64,000 nucleotides of DNA from Fusobacterium ulcerans (GCF_003019675.1 NZ_CP028105.1:2186282-2250281), one strand, 5' to 3'; counted from the first letter of the stretch, positions 38,692-48,338 are shown. Numbers and translations are program-made. Notes: generated by a model not told the origin, from the sequence alone.

Positions 38692-39630
38692 ATGTTAGCA
38701 ATAGGTGATTTAAAAATAGACATCCCAATTATACAAGGTGGAATGGCAATCAGAGCATCAATGGCAAAGCTGGCTGCTGCGGTTGCAAATGAAGGTGGAA
38801 TAGGAGTAATAGCTGGAACAGCATTATCAATAGATGAACTAAAAAAAGAAATTAAAAGAGCAAAAGATATGATCGTAAATAAAGGTGGAGCATTAGGTGT
38901 AAATATCATGTATGCTACTACTGATTTTATGGATCTTGTACATGCATCTATTGAGGCAGGAATTGATGTTATCATATTTGGTGCTGGATTCTCAAGAGAT
39001 ATATTTGAAGTAGCTAAAGGAACTGGAGTTAAAATAATACCAGTAGTATCGTCTCTTAAATTAGCTAAAATTTCTCAAAAATTAGGAGCAGATGCTATTG
39101 TTGTTGAAGGTGGAAATGCAGGTGGACACTTAGGGACAGAAAAAGATTCATGGGATATCGTTGGAGAAATTGCTGAAAACATATCTATCCCTGTTTTTGG
39201 TGCGGGAGGAGTAATAACTCCTGAAGATGCAGAAAGAATGCTTGCATTAGGTGCTGATGGCGTTCAAATGGGAAGCAGATTTATAGCTGCTGAAGAATGT
39301 GAAGTAGATGATTTCTTTAAACAAATGTATATAAATTGTAAAGAGGGAGATGTAGTTGAAATGATGAGTTCTGCTGGTCTGCCAGCTAATGCTATTGTTT
39401 CTCCTTATGTAAAAAAAGTTTTGAATGAAACTACAGAACCGCCAAAGCAATGCAACAGATGTTTGAAAAAATGTACATATAAATTTTGTGTAAATGAAAG
39501 ACTAGTAAAAGCACATGATGGTAATTACGAGGAAGGAATATTTTTTGCTGGAAGAGATGCGTGGAAAATAAATGAAATTCTTTCAGTTAAAGAAATTTTT
39601 GATAGATTTAAAAAAGTATTCAAGGAATAA
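38692..39630 (+). CDS. Nitronate monooxygenase/FabK-like FMN protein with C-terminal Cys cluster
   Basis: A 312-residue TIM-barrel flavoprotein of the 2-nitropropane dioxygenase family. The start [10 protein letters not shown], the [12 protein letters not shown] segment and the phosphate-binding [11 protein letters not shown] and [11 protein letters not shown] segments are clear. An unusual feature is a C-terminal cluster C-x2-C-x3-C-x4-C ([13 protein letters not shown], near residues 245-260), which could bind a metal or Fe-S cluster. It lies 20 bases before fabK, so the two are co-transcribed. Whether it oxidises nitronates or acts as a second enoyl reductase cannot be told. Confidence 0.83.
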   Translation: MLAIGDLKIDIPIIQGGMAIRASMAKLAAAVANEGGIGVIAGTALSIDELKKEIKRAKDMIVNKGGALGVNIMYATTDFMDLVHASIEAGIDVIIFGAGFSRDIFEVAKGTGVKIIPVVSSLKLAKISQKLGADAIVVEGGNAGGHLGTEKDSWDIVGEIAENISIPVFGAGGVITPEDAERMLALGADGVQMGSRFIAAEECEVDDFFKQMYINCKEGDVVEMMSSAGLPANAIVSPYVKKVLNETTEPPKQCNRCLKKCTYKFCVNERLVKAHDGNYEEGIFFAGRDAWKINEILSVKEIFDRFKKVFKE

Positions 39631-39650
39631 TTTATATTTTAGGAGGATTT

Positions 39651-40604
39651 ATGAGTAATAACAAGATCTGTAAACTACTTGGAATCAAATATCCAATCAT
39701 ACAAGGAGCAATGGCATGGATCGCTAATGGAAATCTTGCTGGGCACGTTTCTAAAGAGGGAGGTCTGGGAATCATTGCTGGGGGTGGAATGCCTTGTGAT
39801 ATTTTGAGACAGGAAATCAGAAAAGCTAAAGATATAACTTCTAATCCATTTGGAGTAAACTTAATGCTTATGATGGCAGATGTAGAGGAACAAATCAACA
39901 TTTGTATAGAAGAAAAAGTCCAAGTAGTGACAACAGGAGCAGGAAATCCAGGGCCTTATATGGAAAAATTGAAGGCAGCAGGAATAAAAGTTTTACCAGT
40001 AGTAGCTTCAGTAGCATTGGCTAAAAGAATGGAAAGAATCGGAGCAGATGCAGTAATAGCTGAAGGTATGGAAGGTGGAGGACACATAGGAAGTATAACA
40101 ACTATGGCTCTAGTACCTCAAGTGGTAGAAAAAGTTGATATACCTGTAATTGCAGCAGGTGGAATAGCAGGTGGAAAGCAATTTTTAGCAGCTCTTTCAT
40201 TAGGAGCTTGTGGTATACAAGTAGGAACTAAATTCTTAGTAGCTGAAGAGTGTACAATACATGAAAATTATAAGCAAGCTATAATAAAAGCTAAAGATAG
40301 ATCAACTGTATCAACTGGGAACTATACTGGGCACCCTGTAAGAGTTATTGAAAATAAATTTGCTAAATTAATATTAGAAAAAGAAAAAGAAGGAGTTCCT
40401 AAGGAAGAGATTGAGCAAATGGGAACAGGTAGATTAAGACTTGCTGTTGTTGATGGAGATATTGACAATGGAAGTGTAATGGCAGGACAAGTTGCTGCTA
40501 TGGTAAATGAAAAAACTACTGTAAAAGAAATTCTTGAAAGTATGATGAAAGGTTTAGATGAAGCAAAAGAAGATCTAGATAAAAGAATGTCAAGCTGGAA
40601 ATAA
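39651..40604 (+). CDS. fabK: Enoyl-[acyl-carrier-protein] reductase II
   Basis: FMN-dependent reductase that completes each cycle of type II fatty acid synthesis, the triclosan-resistant alternative to FabI. The sequence follows pneumococcal FabK closely: [15 protein letters not shown] at the start, [36 protein letters not shown], and near the end [12 protein letters not shown]. At 317 residues it is full length. It forms a two-gene operon with the related upstream flavoprotein, suggesting old duplication and divergence. Confidence 0.93.
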   Translation: MSNNKICKLLGIKYPIIQGAMAWIANGNLAGHVSKEGGLGIIAGGGMPCDILRQEIRKAKDITSNPFGVNLMLMMADVEEQINICIEEKVQVVTTGAGNPGPYMEKLKAAGIKVLPVVASVALAKRMERIGADAVIAEGMEGGGHIGSITTMALVPQVVEKVDIPVIAAGGIAGGKQFLAALSLGACGIQVGTKFLVAEECTIHENYKQAIIKAKDRSTVSTGNYTGHPVRVIENKFAKLILEKEKEGVPKEEIEQMGTGRLRLAVVDGDIDNGSVMAGQVAAMVNEKTTVKEILESMMKGLDEAKEDLDKRMSSWK

Positions 40605-40637
40605 TTAATTTAAATAAAAATAGAATTAGAAATTTGT

Positions 40638-40688
40638 ACTGCACTCAGAATCTTAGATAACTAGGATAGAGAGTGCAGTTTTTTTATA
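40638..40688 (+). terminator. Terminator of the fabK operon
   Basis: ACTGCACTC (40638-40646) and GAGTGCAGT (40671-40679) form a perfect 9-bp stem followed by TTTTTTAT. Confidence 0.9.
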
Positions 40689-40762
40689 AGCTAATTTTTA
40701 GTGATTCATGAAGAGTAGATATAATATTGAGAATAAACTGCTCTTTGTAGAAAGGCACATAA

Positions 40763-41644
40763 TTATTTTAAATTGATTTTTTTTACTGAATCAATAAAGA
40801 CAGACATAGTATTGGAGATAAATTTATCCTTGTGATAAACGATGTAATTATTGTTTTTTAAATTTATATCTTTAATAAAAAGCTTTTTTAATTCTTTTCT
40901 TTCAAGCTCATTTGCAACTAAGATATCTGGGAGAACAGTTATTCCAAGATTGTTTTTTACTCCCTGTATTAATGCCTGTGAGTTAGTACTTGTCCATGAA
41001 GGAGCAGGAAAGACATCTTTTCCAGCTAGAGCATTATCAAGACAATCTCTTATGGCACTTCCCTTTTCTCTTAATAAAAGGTCTTCTTTTATAAATTCCT
41101 CTATAGATATACATTTCTTTTTAGAAAAAGGGTGGTTACTGGAACAGATAACACTTAATTCATATGAAGAGAAAACAGTTTTAATGAGATAATCGTTATG
41201 TATTCCTCCTTCGATTAAGGCTACATCTATGTCATTATTTAAAAGCTTTTTTTCTATTGCAGCAGCACTGTCAATTTCTATTTTTAGTGGTGTTTCAGGA
41301 TAATTTTTTTTAAATTCTTTTATGATAGATGGAAGCCAGAAATTACCTATTGTGATACAAGAACCAATATATATAGGAACATCTTTTTCAGAACTGTAAA
41401 AATTATTTTCTAAATCATCATATAATTCGAGAATTCTTAAAGTTTTATTTAAAAATATCTTTCCCATCTCAGTTAAATATATTTTTTTTGATATACGGTC
41501 AAAAAGGATGTGTCCTGTTTCCTCTTCTAAATCATTTATTACATGGGATACAGCAGGTTGTGTCATATATAGTTTTTCTGCTGCTCTAGTAAAATTCATC
41601 TCTTCACAAACAGCTTTAAAAATATATAGATGTTTTATATTCAA
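40763..41644 (-). CDS. LysR-family transcriptional regulator
   Basis: A 293-residue regulator. The helix-turn-helix (FTRAAEKLYMTQPAVSHVI, residues about 18-36) is followed by a periplasmic-binding-protein-like effector domain. The start is TTG behind a consensus AAGGAGG SD, giving MNIKHLYIF. It is divergent from the two chromate-transporter genes, with about 120 bases between them, and probably regulates them. The effector is unknown. It is not closely related to the LysR protein at 21.5-22.4 kb beyond the family fold. Confidence 0.92.
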   Translation of the reverse strand: MNIKHLYIFKAVCEEMNFTRAAEKLYMTQPAVSHVINDLEEETGHILFDRISKKIYLTEMGKIFLNKTLRILELYDDLENNFYSSEKDVPIYIGSCITIGNFWLPSIIKEFKKNYPETPLKIEIDSAAAIEKKLLNNDIDVALIEGGIHNDYLIKTVFSSYELSVICSSNHPFSKKKCISIEEFIKEDLLLREKGSAIRDCLDNALAGKDVFPAPSWTSTNSQALIQGVKNNLGITVLPDILVANELERKELKKLFIKDINLKNNNYIVYHKDKFISNTMSVFIDSVKKINLK

Positions 41645-41763
41645 AATTTTCCTCCTTTTTAATCATTACTAAAAAATCATGATATTTATAAAATAATAAC
41701 ATTTTATTTATTATAAATCAATTGATATAATAGGTGGAGCATAAAAATAAAAGGAGCTGAAAT

Positions 41764-42345
41764 ATGAAAAATAATAAAGTAAAGGTATGTATATGGCTTT
41801 TTGGAATAAATTTTTTTATAAGTGCATTCACTTTTGGTGGTGGGTATGTAGTGATTCCAATGATAAAAAAATACTTTGTAGATAAGAAAAAATTTTTTGA
41901 TAATGAACAACTGATGGATATGGCTGCAATAGCCCAATCTTCTCCAGGAGCAATAGCTGTAAATCTATCAGTATTATCAGGCTACAAAACAGCAGGTATG
42001 ATTGGAGCAGTGATAAGCTGTATTGCAGCAGTATTTCCTCCCCTTATTATATTGGGAGTAATTTCAATATACTATACGATGTTTAGAGATAATCAAGTGA
42101 TTTCTTCAATACTAAAGGGAATGGAAGCAGGTGTTGGAGCATTGATAGTAGATATTGTTTTAGATATGAGCAGGGCTATTTTTAAAGAAAGGCAAAAATT
42201 CATGACATTTATTATACCTTTAACATTTATAGCTAGCTTTATATTCCATATCAATGTTATTTTTATAATTTTGACATGTTCAGCAGCTTGTTTCATTGAT
42301 GGGTGGATAAAAAAGAAAAAAGGAGAAAAGATATGTGGGGTTTAA
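41764..42345 (+). CDS. Chromate transporter, first half-size subunit (CHR domain)
   Basis: A 193-residue membrane protein with one CHR domain: FTFGGGYVVIPMI near residue 22, then AAIAQSSPGAIAVNLSVLSGY. Short-chain CHR proteins work as pairs of opposite topology. The partner gene overlaps its 3' end by 13 bases. Members export chromate or related oxyanions, but in anaerobes without chromate exposure the physiological anion may be different. A divergent LysR gene probably regulates the pair. Confidence 0.88.
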   Translation: MKNNKVKVCIWLFGINFFISAFTFGGGYVVIPMIKKYFVDKKKFFDNEQLMDMAAIAQSSPGAIAVNLSVLSGYKTAGMIGAVISCIAAVFPPLIILGVISIYYTMFRDNQVISSILKGMEAGVGALIVDIVLDMSRAIFKERQKFMTFIIPLTFIASFIFHINVIFIILTCSAACFIDGWIKKKKGEKICGV

Positions 42346-42896
42346 TTTTAGTTTTATTAATAAGCTTTCTGCAAATAGGGCTGTTCAGTATAGGGGGAGG
42401 GTATGCTACAATTCCCTTGATACAGGAGCAGGTTGTAAATATTCATAAGTGGCTGACTTTTCAGGAATTTACAGATATAATAACTATTTCTCAAATGACC
42501 CCAGGTCCTCTGGCAGTAAATACTTCTACATTTGTAGGAATAAGAATAGCAGGAATACCAGGAGCAATTACAGCAACTTTTGGGTGTGTTATATCTGGTT
42601 TTATAATATCTATATTGCTGTATAATTTTTTTAATAAATATAGAAAAGCTGATAGCATCTTAAATGTTCTCAAGGGATTGAGGGCAGTATCTGTAGGACT
42701 GATAGCTTCATCTGCTAGTACAATATTATTGATAGCTTTTGGTGGAATATCAAAAATAGAAGAGGCTGGAAAAGCTAATGTGAATATGTTGGCAGTAATA
42801 ATATTTTTTGTTTCTATATTTTTGTTGAGAAAGTTTAAAATCAATCCAATGTTAATGATGATATTGAGCGGAACGGCTGGGTTCTTTTTATATTGA
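42333..42896 (+). CDS. Chromate transporter, second half-size subunit (CHR domain)
   Basis: A 187-residue CHR protein with its own FSIGGGYATIPLI and TISQMTPGPLAVN motifs. The ATG at 42333 is preferred: AAGGAG lies seven bases upstream, and the in-frame codons before it encode a lysine-rich stretch shared with the end of the first subunit. The overlap of 13 bases implies coupled translation and equal amounts of the two halves. It ends close to a long hairpin. Confidence 0.88.
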   Translation: MWGLILVLLISFLQIGLFSIGGGYATIPLIQEQVVNIHKWLTFQEFTDIITISQMTPGPLAVNTSTFVGIRIAGIPGAITATFGCVISGFIISILLYNFFNKYRKADSILNVLKGLRAVSVGLIASSASTILLIAFGGISKIEEAGKANVNMLAVIIFFVSIFLLRKFKINPMLMMILSGTAGFFLY

Positions 42897-42940
42897 GTGT
42901 AAGAAATGATTAGCTTATATGAAAATAATTCTCATTAAAA

Positions 42941-43047
42941 AAAGTGGATAACTCATAAGTAAAAATATAATCCCTATAATTATAATAGTTAAAATTACTA
43001 ACTATTTAATTGAGAGAAATTTACTCTAACTTTTGATTATCCACTTT
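42941..43047. terminator. Long-loop hairpin between converging chrA and lgt genes
   Basis: AAAGTGGATAA (42941-42951) and TTATCCACTTT (43037-43047) form an 11-bp perfect stem around an 85-base A/T-rich loop. It sits between convergent genes, so bidirectional termination is likely, though the loop is unusually long. Confidence 0.5.
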
Positions 43048-43104
43048 TAATTTAATTTTTATTTTTATATTTTTTGAATTTTATTTCTATGTATCTCGAA
43101 GAAT

Positions 43105-43974
43105 TTATTTTTTTACTTTATTTTCTCCAATCTTTATCATAATTACTGAGAAGATGATAAGGATAAGACTTACAAGATGAGGTGCTCTTATATTTGCAAT
43201 CATAAGATCTTCAGCTCTGAAGAAGCTGACAAAGATTCTGATTATGCTGTATATTATAATATAATACCACCACATATATCCAGGAGCTTTATTTTCTCTT
43301 TTTCTAAGAACAAACCAAATAAAAAGAAATCCAATAAAATTAAGTATAAGCTCATATAACATAGCTGGGTGAAGCGCCATGTTAGGAAATTCACTCCCTG
43401 CTGGTGATGAAGTAGGGAATACTATTCCCCAAGGAACAAGTGTCTTAAAATCCATCTTGTCAGTTGCTGGAAGAGAAGTATAATAAGAATACCATTCATA
43501 AAATTTTGGTTTTATACTGAAAATAATATTCCAAGGGGTAAAAGTAGGAACCCCATGTATTTCTCCATTCATGAAATTACCAAAACGACCAAGAGCCTGT
43601 CCTAATAAAAGAGGAGCAGCTGCATAATCTCCCAAAGTTAAAGGATTCAATTTTTTAATTTTAGCATAGATGAAAGTACCAATAATTCCACCAATAATTC
43701 CACCATGTATAGCCATTCCACCATGCCATGTTGCAAGAATTTCAGATGGATGATAAAGGTAATAATCTAGATTGAACATAACATAATACAGCCTTCCACC
43801 TAGTAAACCTGACACCATAGCTGCAAATGCATAATTTTCGATTACATTTGTTTTGAAATTTCTTTCTTTTGCCATATATTTTGCAATTTCTATTCCTAGA
43901 AAAAAAGATAGTGCGTACATTAAACCATAGAAACGGATTTCGAATCCACCTATAGTAAATAAAACTGGATGCAT
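43105..43974 (-). CDS. lgt: Prolipoprotein diacylglyceryl transferase
   Basis: Inner-membrane enzyme that transfers diacylglycerol from phosphatidylglycerol to the lipobox cysteine of prolipoproteins, the first step of lipoprotein maturation. The Lgt signature GRFGNFMNGEIHG is intact, and several membrane segments with the early FYGLMYALSF and GGRLYYV regions match the family. Length (289 residues) is normal. SD AGGAGGT precedes the ATG. It would process the lipoproteins encoded at 50.9 and 58.0 kb. Confidence 0.96.
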   Translation of the reverse strand: MHPVLFTIGGFEIRFYGLMYALSFFLGIEIAKYMAKERNFKTNVIENYAFAAMVSGLLGGRLYYVMFNLDYYLYHPSEILATWHGGMAIHGGIIGGIIGTFIYAKIKKLNPLTLGDYAAAPLLLGQALGRFGNFMNGEIHGVPTFTPWNIIFSIKPKFYEWYSYYTSLPATDKMDFKTLVPWGIVFPTSSPAGSEFPNMALHPAMLYELILNFIGFLFIWFVLRKRENKAPGYMWWYYIIIYSIIRIFVSFFRAEDLMIANIRAPHLVSLILIIFSVIMIKIGENKVKK

Positions 43975-44179
43975 ATAAGTACCTCCTAAATATGAACTTT
44001 CTACAAGGAATTATATCATAAATTTTCCGTTTTTGGAAAAATATATATCTTTTTTATAAAAATTTAATAAAAAAGTTGAAATATTTTGATAAGTCGAATA
44101 TTATATATATAGGGTTATTTTTTTAGGTTTATGGAAAGTTATAAGTAAAAGGTACATAGAAGAGCTTTCAGGAGGAAAA

Positions 44180-45148
44180 ATGAAAAGAAAAATATTGGTT
44201 ACTATTCCATTAGAAGAGGAACATAAGAGAAAAATAGAGAATATTGCTTCAGATGCTGAGGTTATATACATAACACCTGATAAAGCAGAAAGATCTATAG
44301 TACAAGAGGCAGAAATAATTTTAGGTAATGTACCTGTTGACGCTGTAAGAGGAAGTAAAAATCTTAAATGGATGCAGCTAAACAGTGCAGGAGCTAATCA
44401 ATATACTGAAGAGGGAGTCCTTTTAGAAGGAACTATATTAACCAACGCTACAGGAGCATATGGACTTGCTATAGCAGAACATATGCTGGGGATGGTATTG
44501 AATTTACAGAAAAAACTGCATCTTTATGCTGAAAACCAAAAAAATCATATGTGGAAGGATGAAGGTCCTGTAACTTCTATATATGGATCAAAAACATTGG
44601 TAGTAGGTTTGGGGGATATAGGAGGAGAGTTTGCAATGAGAATGCATGCTCTTGGAAGTAAGGTATATGGAGTAAGAAGAAATAAAAGCGAGATACCTGA
44701 TTATCTTCAAAATATATATCAACTTGACATGCTTGATGATATACTTCATGAGTTTGATATTGTAGCCTTATCTTTACCAGAAACTAAAGAAACAAAAAAC
44801 TTGTTTGATGGACAGAAATTTGGTAAGATGAAAAAGGGAGCTATACTTTTAAATGTAGGAAGAGGAAGTACTGTTCATACTGCTGATTTGTGTGATGCAC
44901 TAAACAGTGGTATATTGGGAGGAGCAGGACTGGATGTAGTAGATACAGAACCGCTTCCAGCAGAAAGTCCATTATGGGACGCAAAAAATCTGGTACTTAC
45001 ACCACATGTATCAGGAGGTTATCATTTAAAGGAAACACTAGAGAGAATAAGAAAGATATCTATAGAGAATCTTGAATCTTACTATAATAAAGCCCCTATG
45101 AAGAACTTGGTAGATTTTAAAACAGGATATAGAAAATTTGTAAAATAG
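44180..45148 (+). CDS. D-2-hydroxyacid dehydrogenase (NAD-binding)
   Basis: A 322-residue dehydrogenase of the D-isomer-specific family. The Rossmann motif VVGLGDIGGEFA is near residue 139. Catalytic residues are in LNVGRGSTV (Arg), DVVDTEPLP (Glu) and TPHVSGGY (His). It reduces a 2-oxoacid to a D-2-hydroxyacid or the reverse with NAD(P)H; the exact substrate is unclear, with glyoxylate/hydroxypyruvate-type or phosphoglycerate-type activity less likely given the lack of an ACT domain. SD CAGGAGG. It lies 63 bases upstream of the flavodiiron gene. Confidence 0.88.
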   Translation: MKRKILVTIPLEEEHKRKIENIASDAEVIYITPDKAERSIVQEAEIILGNVPVDAVRGSKNLKWMQLNSAGANQYTEEGVLLEGTILTNATGAYGLAIAEHMLGMVLNLQKKLHLYAENQKNHMWKDEGPVTSIYGSKTLVVGLGDIGGEFAMRMHALGSKVYGVRRNKSEIPDYLQNIYQLDMLDDILHEFDIVALSLPETKETKNLFDGQKFGKMKKGAILLNVGRGSTVHTADLCDALNSGILGGAGLDVVDTEPLPAESPLWDAKNLVLTPHVSGGYHLKETLERIRKISIENLESYYNKAPMKNLVDFKTGYRKFVK

Positions 45149-45211
45149 GAATGTCTTCATAATTAATTATCAATTATTGATTAAATAAATTTATTAGGAG
45201 GAAAAGAAAAA

Positions 45212-46423
45212 ATGTATTGTTGTACTAAAGTTACAGATGATGTGTCATGGATAGGTGTTAATGACAGAAAAACTGAAAGATTTGAAAACTATATGCCACT
45301 GCCATATGGAGTAGCCTATAATTCTTACCTTATCAGTGATGAAAAAACTTGCGTTATAGATGCTGTAGAATTTGGAAGCTCTGCTCTTTATATTGAAAAA
45401 GTAATATTAGGGCTGGATGGAAAAAACCTTGATTATATAGTTATCAATCATGTAGAACCAGATCATTCAAGTGGATTAAAAGATATTTTAAGGGTTTTCC
45501 CAAATGTAAAAGTTGTAGGAAATGCTAAAACTTTAGGAATGCTTAGAGCATTTAATATTGAATTCCCAGATGAAAACTTTGTTACTGTAAAAGAAGGGGA
45601 TATTTTAGATTTAGGTAAACATAAACTTACTTTTGCTATGATACCAATGGTACACTGGCCAGAGTCAATGGTTACTTATGATACTACTGAAAAAATACTT
45701 TTCTCTAATGATGCTTTTGGAGGATTTGGAGCATTAGATGGTGGAATATTTGATGATGAAGTAAACTTTGATTTCTATATTGATGAAATGAGAAGATATT
45801 ATGCAAATATCGTTGGAAAATATGGGGCTCAAGTAACTAGTGCAATTAAAAAACTTAGTGGACTTGAAATAAAACTTATATGTCCTTCTCATGGATTAAT
45901 CTGGAGAAAAGATATAGCTAAAGTAGTATCTTTATACAGTACATGGGCTCAACTGCTTCCAGAAGAAGAGGGAGTAGTAATAGTTTATGGAAGTATGTAT
46001 GGAAATACAGCTAAAATGGCTGAAATTATAGGAAGAGAGCTAAATGCTCAAGGAATAAAAGAAGTAAAAATATATGACGCTTCTAAAACAGATCACTCTT
46101 TCATAGTAGCTGAAATCTGGAAGTATAAAGGATTAGTAATTGGGTCTTGTGCACATAACAACTCTGTTTATCCAAAAGTACAGCCGTTACTTCACAAATT
46201 AGAGAACTATGGATTGAAAAATAGATATCTTGGAATATTTGGAACTATGATGTGGAGTGGTGGAGGAGTAAGAGGAATAGAAGCTTTTGCTAACGGATTA
46301 AAAGGTATAGAAGTGATAGCAGAGCCTGTTGAAGTAAAAGGAACTCCAAAAGTTGAAGATGTAGCAAGATTAGAAAATATAGCAAGAGAACTGGCAGCTA
46401 AACTTATAGCTGAAAGAAATTAA
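45212..46423 (+). CDS. Flavodiiron protein (FprA type)
   Basis: A 403-residue soluble enzyme that reduces O2 to water or NO to N2O, protecting anaerobes. The metallo-beta-lactamase-like domain has the di-iron ligands H80-x-E82-x-D84-H85 (INHVEPDHS), then HWPES and CPSHGL further on. The flavodoxin domain begins near residue 254 with the FMN loop VYGSMYGNTAKMAE. No C-terminal rubredoxin is fused, so an external electron donor is needed. The tRNA-Arg gene follows 16 bases after the stop. Confidence 0.94.
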   Translation: MYCCTKVTDDVSWIGVNDRKTERFENYMPLPYGVAYNSYLISDEKTCVIDAVEFGSSALYIEKVILGLDGKNLDYIVINHVEPDHSSGLKDILRVFPNVKVVGNAKTLGMLRAFNIEFPDENFVTVKEGDILDLGKHKLTFAMIPMVHWPESMVTYDTTEKILFSNDAFGGFGALDGGIFDDEVNFDFYIDEMRRYYANIVGKYGAQVTSAIKKLSGLEIKLICPSHGLIWRKDIAKVVSLYSTWAQLLPEEEGVVIVYGSMYGNTAKMAEIIGRELNAQGIKEVKIYDASKTDHSFIVAEIWKYKGLVIGSCAHNNSVYPKVQPLLHKLENYGLKNRYLGIFGTMMWSGGGVRGIEAFANGLKGIEVIAEPVEVKGTPKVEDVARLENIARELAAKLIAERN

Positions 46424-46439
46424 TAGATAGTGACAAAAA

Positions 46440-46516
46440 GCTTCCATAGCTCAATCGGATAGAGCATCTGACTTCGGATCAGAGGGTTAGGGGTTCGATT
46501 CCTCTTGGGAGCGCCA
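46440..46516 (+). tRNA. tRNA-Arg(TCG)
   Basis: Full cloverleaf: acceptor GCTTCCA (46440-46446) with TGGGAGC (46506-46512), D-arm around TAGCTC, anticodon loop CTTCGGA giving anticodon TCG, T-arm GGGGTTCGATTCCTC, and encoded CCA at 46514-46516. Confidence 0.95.
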
Positions 46517-46643
46517 TAAAAATTGTTTAAGGTATAATCTTAACAATTACGAAGAAAAGAAAACTTAGATAAAATTTTAATAATTTAAGTAAATATTTTA
46601 AGAAATATAAAAAATGTTATTAAATTATATATATAAATTTTAG

Positions 46644-46676
46644 ACCTCAGATATTTAATTGTCTGAGGTTTTTCTT
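46644..46676 (+). terminator. Terminator downstream of tRNA-Arg
   Basis: ACCTCAGA (46644-46651) and TCTGAGGT (46662-46669) followed by TTTTTC; about 130 bases after the tRNA. Confidence 0.85.
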
Positions 46677-46679
46677 ATA

Positions 46680-46709
46680 AAAAAATCCTCCTCTGTCTAA
46701 AGAGGAGGA
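46680..46709 (-). terminator. Terminator of the DUF1508 gene
   Basis: TCCTCCTCT (46686-46694) and AGAGGAGGA (46701-46709) form a 9-bp stem; a T-run follows on the minus strand. Confidence 0.85.
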
Positions 46710-46722
46710 AGTAGAATAAAAT

Positions 46723-46905
46723 TTATTTGTTATCAGTTTCATCTTTGATTTCAGCTTTACCAGCTTGCTCTTTAATAACTTCAATAGTGTGGAGTGCTGC
46801 TTGCTTAGATTTATACATTTCACTTGAAAGAATAATTTCATGATTGTTTCCATAACCATTAAAATAAAATTGTTCATTTTTAGCTTTTAAAACTTTAAAA
46901 TACAT
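46723..46905 (-). CDS. Small DUF1508 (YegP-like) protein
   Basis: A 60-residue protein with a single DUF1508 repeat: a short beta hairpin (EQFYFNGYGNNHEIILSSE) followed by YKSKQAALHTIEVIKEQA. Family members such as E. coli YegP hold two such repeats; one is enough for a dimer. The AGGAGGT SD is seven bases from the ATG and a dedicated terminator follows. Cytoplasmic; function unknown. Confidence 0.88.
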   Translation of the reverse strand: MYFKVLKAKNEQFYFNGYGNNHEIILSSEMYKSKQAALHTIEVIKEQAGKAEIKDETDNK

Positions 46906-47036
46906 AAAAATACCTCCTAAGTTATTTTATTTGCAAGAATTAAAAATCAGAAACTTTTAAGTTCTTTGTTATATATAATATACAATCTAAGTAAAGCTTT
47001 TCTTTTATAAAAAAATTAATTGGAGAATAAATAAAA

Positions 47037-47061
47037 AATAAGGAGATTTATTCTCCTTATT
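47037..47061 (-). terminator. Terminator of the small Cys-rich gene
   Basis: AATAAGGAGA (47037-47046) and TCTCCTTATT (47052-47061), a 10-bp stem just after the stop codon on the minus strand. Confidence 0.75.
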
Positions 47062-47071
47062 ATAGTAAAAT

Positions 47072-47275
47072 TTAAATGTCATTTTTTCGATGACAACACT
47101 CGCAGCCAACAGCATTATAGCCTTGATTTTTAGCAAAATTTATTGCTGAAGTTCCATCAGGGAACCAATCTAAAGATTTAGTTTGAGTCGCTTTAATTCT
47201 AGAATTACACTTTGTAGAATGTACCACATTATAACCATCATTATTTTTTTCTAAATCAATTACATAATAAGGCAT
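47072..47275 (-). CDS. Small cysteine-containing protein, function unknown
   Basis: A 67-residue protein with Cys23, Cys58, Cys60, Cys61 and His62 (a CECCH motif), compatible with a single zinc site built from one early and several late ligands. The middle (TSAINFAKNQGYNAVG) suggests an alpha helix and strand before the cysteines, resembling small proteins that carry a C-terminal Cys knuckle. A GGAGGGG SD and a terminator mark it as a real gene. No family could be named. Confidence 0.72.
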   Translation of the reverse strand: MPYYVIDLEKNNDGYNVVHSTKCNSRIKATQTKSLDWFPDGTSAINFAKNQGYNAVGCECCHRKNDI

Positions 47276-47731
47276 AAAATCCCCTCCAGTTAATTATAAA
47301 TTAAGTATTACTCTATACAAAGTATAGCATGTTTTTAATAGGAATTAAAAAATAGTTGTGGTTACTTTTTGTTCTTTATTTGATTTTAAATAACTTAAAA
47401 TAAACATATTTTTTTAAAAATACAACTGAATACAGTTAAACTTAAATTTGAATACTTTTTTTAATAAAAATTATAAAGGTTTTGCTTCATATTTATACAA
47501 TTAAAAAAATAAGTTTGTTAAAAATAACATAAAACTTAATTTATTATATAATGAATTTTGATAACGGATTAAAATAGGAGAAAGGGGATTAATTATAGAA
47601 AATAAAGTTAGATTATAATTTTTACAATCAGAGATTTAAAAATAAAAAAATAGGGAGAGCATTCTTCCCTAAATATTTAAGTATTATTTTTAAAAGGATA
47701 ATTTATCAAGAAATATGATAATAAAATAAAA
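47276..47731. other. Intergenic region, nothing firm
   Basis: About 455 A/T-rich bases. A hairpin, TAGGGA (from 47651) with TCCCTA (to 47671), probably ends the minus-strand gene that follows. No open frame with an SD and no RNA motif was recognised. Confidence 0.5.
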
Positions 47732-48181
47732 TTATAAATTTAAAGGTATATTTGAAGATTTAAATCTAAGATTAACAATTAAATTTTGATTTTTTGTTAC
47801 AAAAAATTCAAAATCATCAGAAGTTATATTCTGTAGGAATTCCAACTTTGTAAAAGTATATGAAGGTTTTATAAAATCAACACTGAGACTAACTTCTTCT
47901 TTTTTTATAAAATAAGCTACCTGTAAATCTTTTAATTTATTACTATTTAAATCATTTAATTGACAGCAAATAGAAAGCAGTGAAAATTCTTTGTTAATAA
48001 AAAATTGTAATAATATACTTTCACTTACATCAAAGAGTAGATTATAAGATCCATTAGGAAAAGAAAAAGACATACTAACTGAATCAGTTTTCTTAAAAAT
48101 ATTAAGTTTTTCTGAAGCTAAACAAAAATTTAATTCGTTATCTAAAAACTTAGAACGGTATTCAAAAACTCTATTTTTCAA
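47732..48181 (-). CDS. Hypothetical protein
   Basis: About 149 residues, rich in Phe, Leu, Asn and Ser with an even alternation of hydrophobic and polar residues that suggests a beta-strand-rich fold. No signal peptide, membrane segment or known motif is seen. The TTG at 48181 is preferred: AGGAG lies nine bases upstream, whereas the ATG at 48190 touches that SD. It is flanked by non-coding DNA and a possible terminator hairpin at 47651-47671. Family not recognised. Confidence 0.65.
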   Translation of the reverse strand: MKNRVFEYRSKFLDNELNFCLASEKLNIFKKTDSVSMSFSFPNGSYNLLFDVSESILLQFFINKEFSLLSICCQLNDLNSNKLKDLQVAYFIKKEEVSLSVDFIKPSYTFTKLEFLQNITSDDFEFFVTKNQNLIVNLRFKSSNIPLNL

Positions 48182-48338
48182 AATGATCATCTCCTGTAAA
48201 ATATATTTTAATTAGTATTATTATATCTTATAAGGAATGAATAAATCAATATATAGTTTTGAAAACTAGAAATAAATAATTATGATAAAACTTTAAGATT
48301 ACTTCATAATTATTAAAAAAATAAAAATTCAAATAAAA

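Noticed and set aside
46440-46516. tRNA-Arg as the attachment site of an integrated element
   Set aside because: No copy of the tRNA 3' end was seen downstream and there is no integrase gene in the accessory segment.
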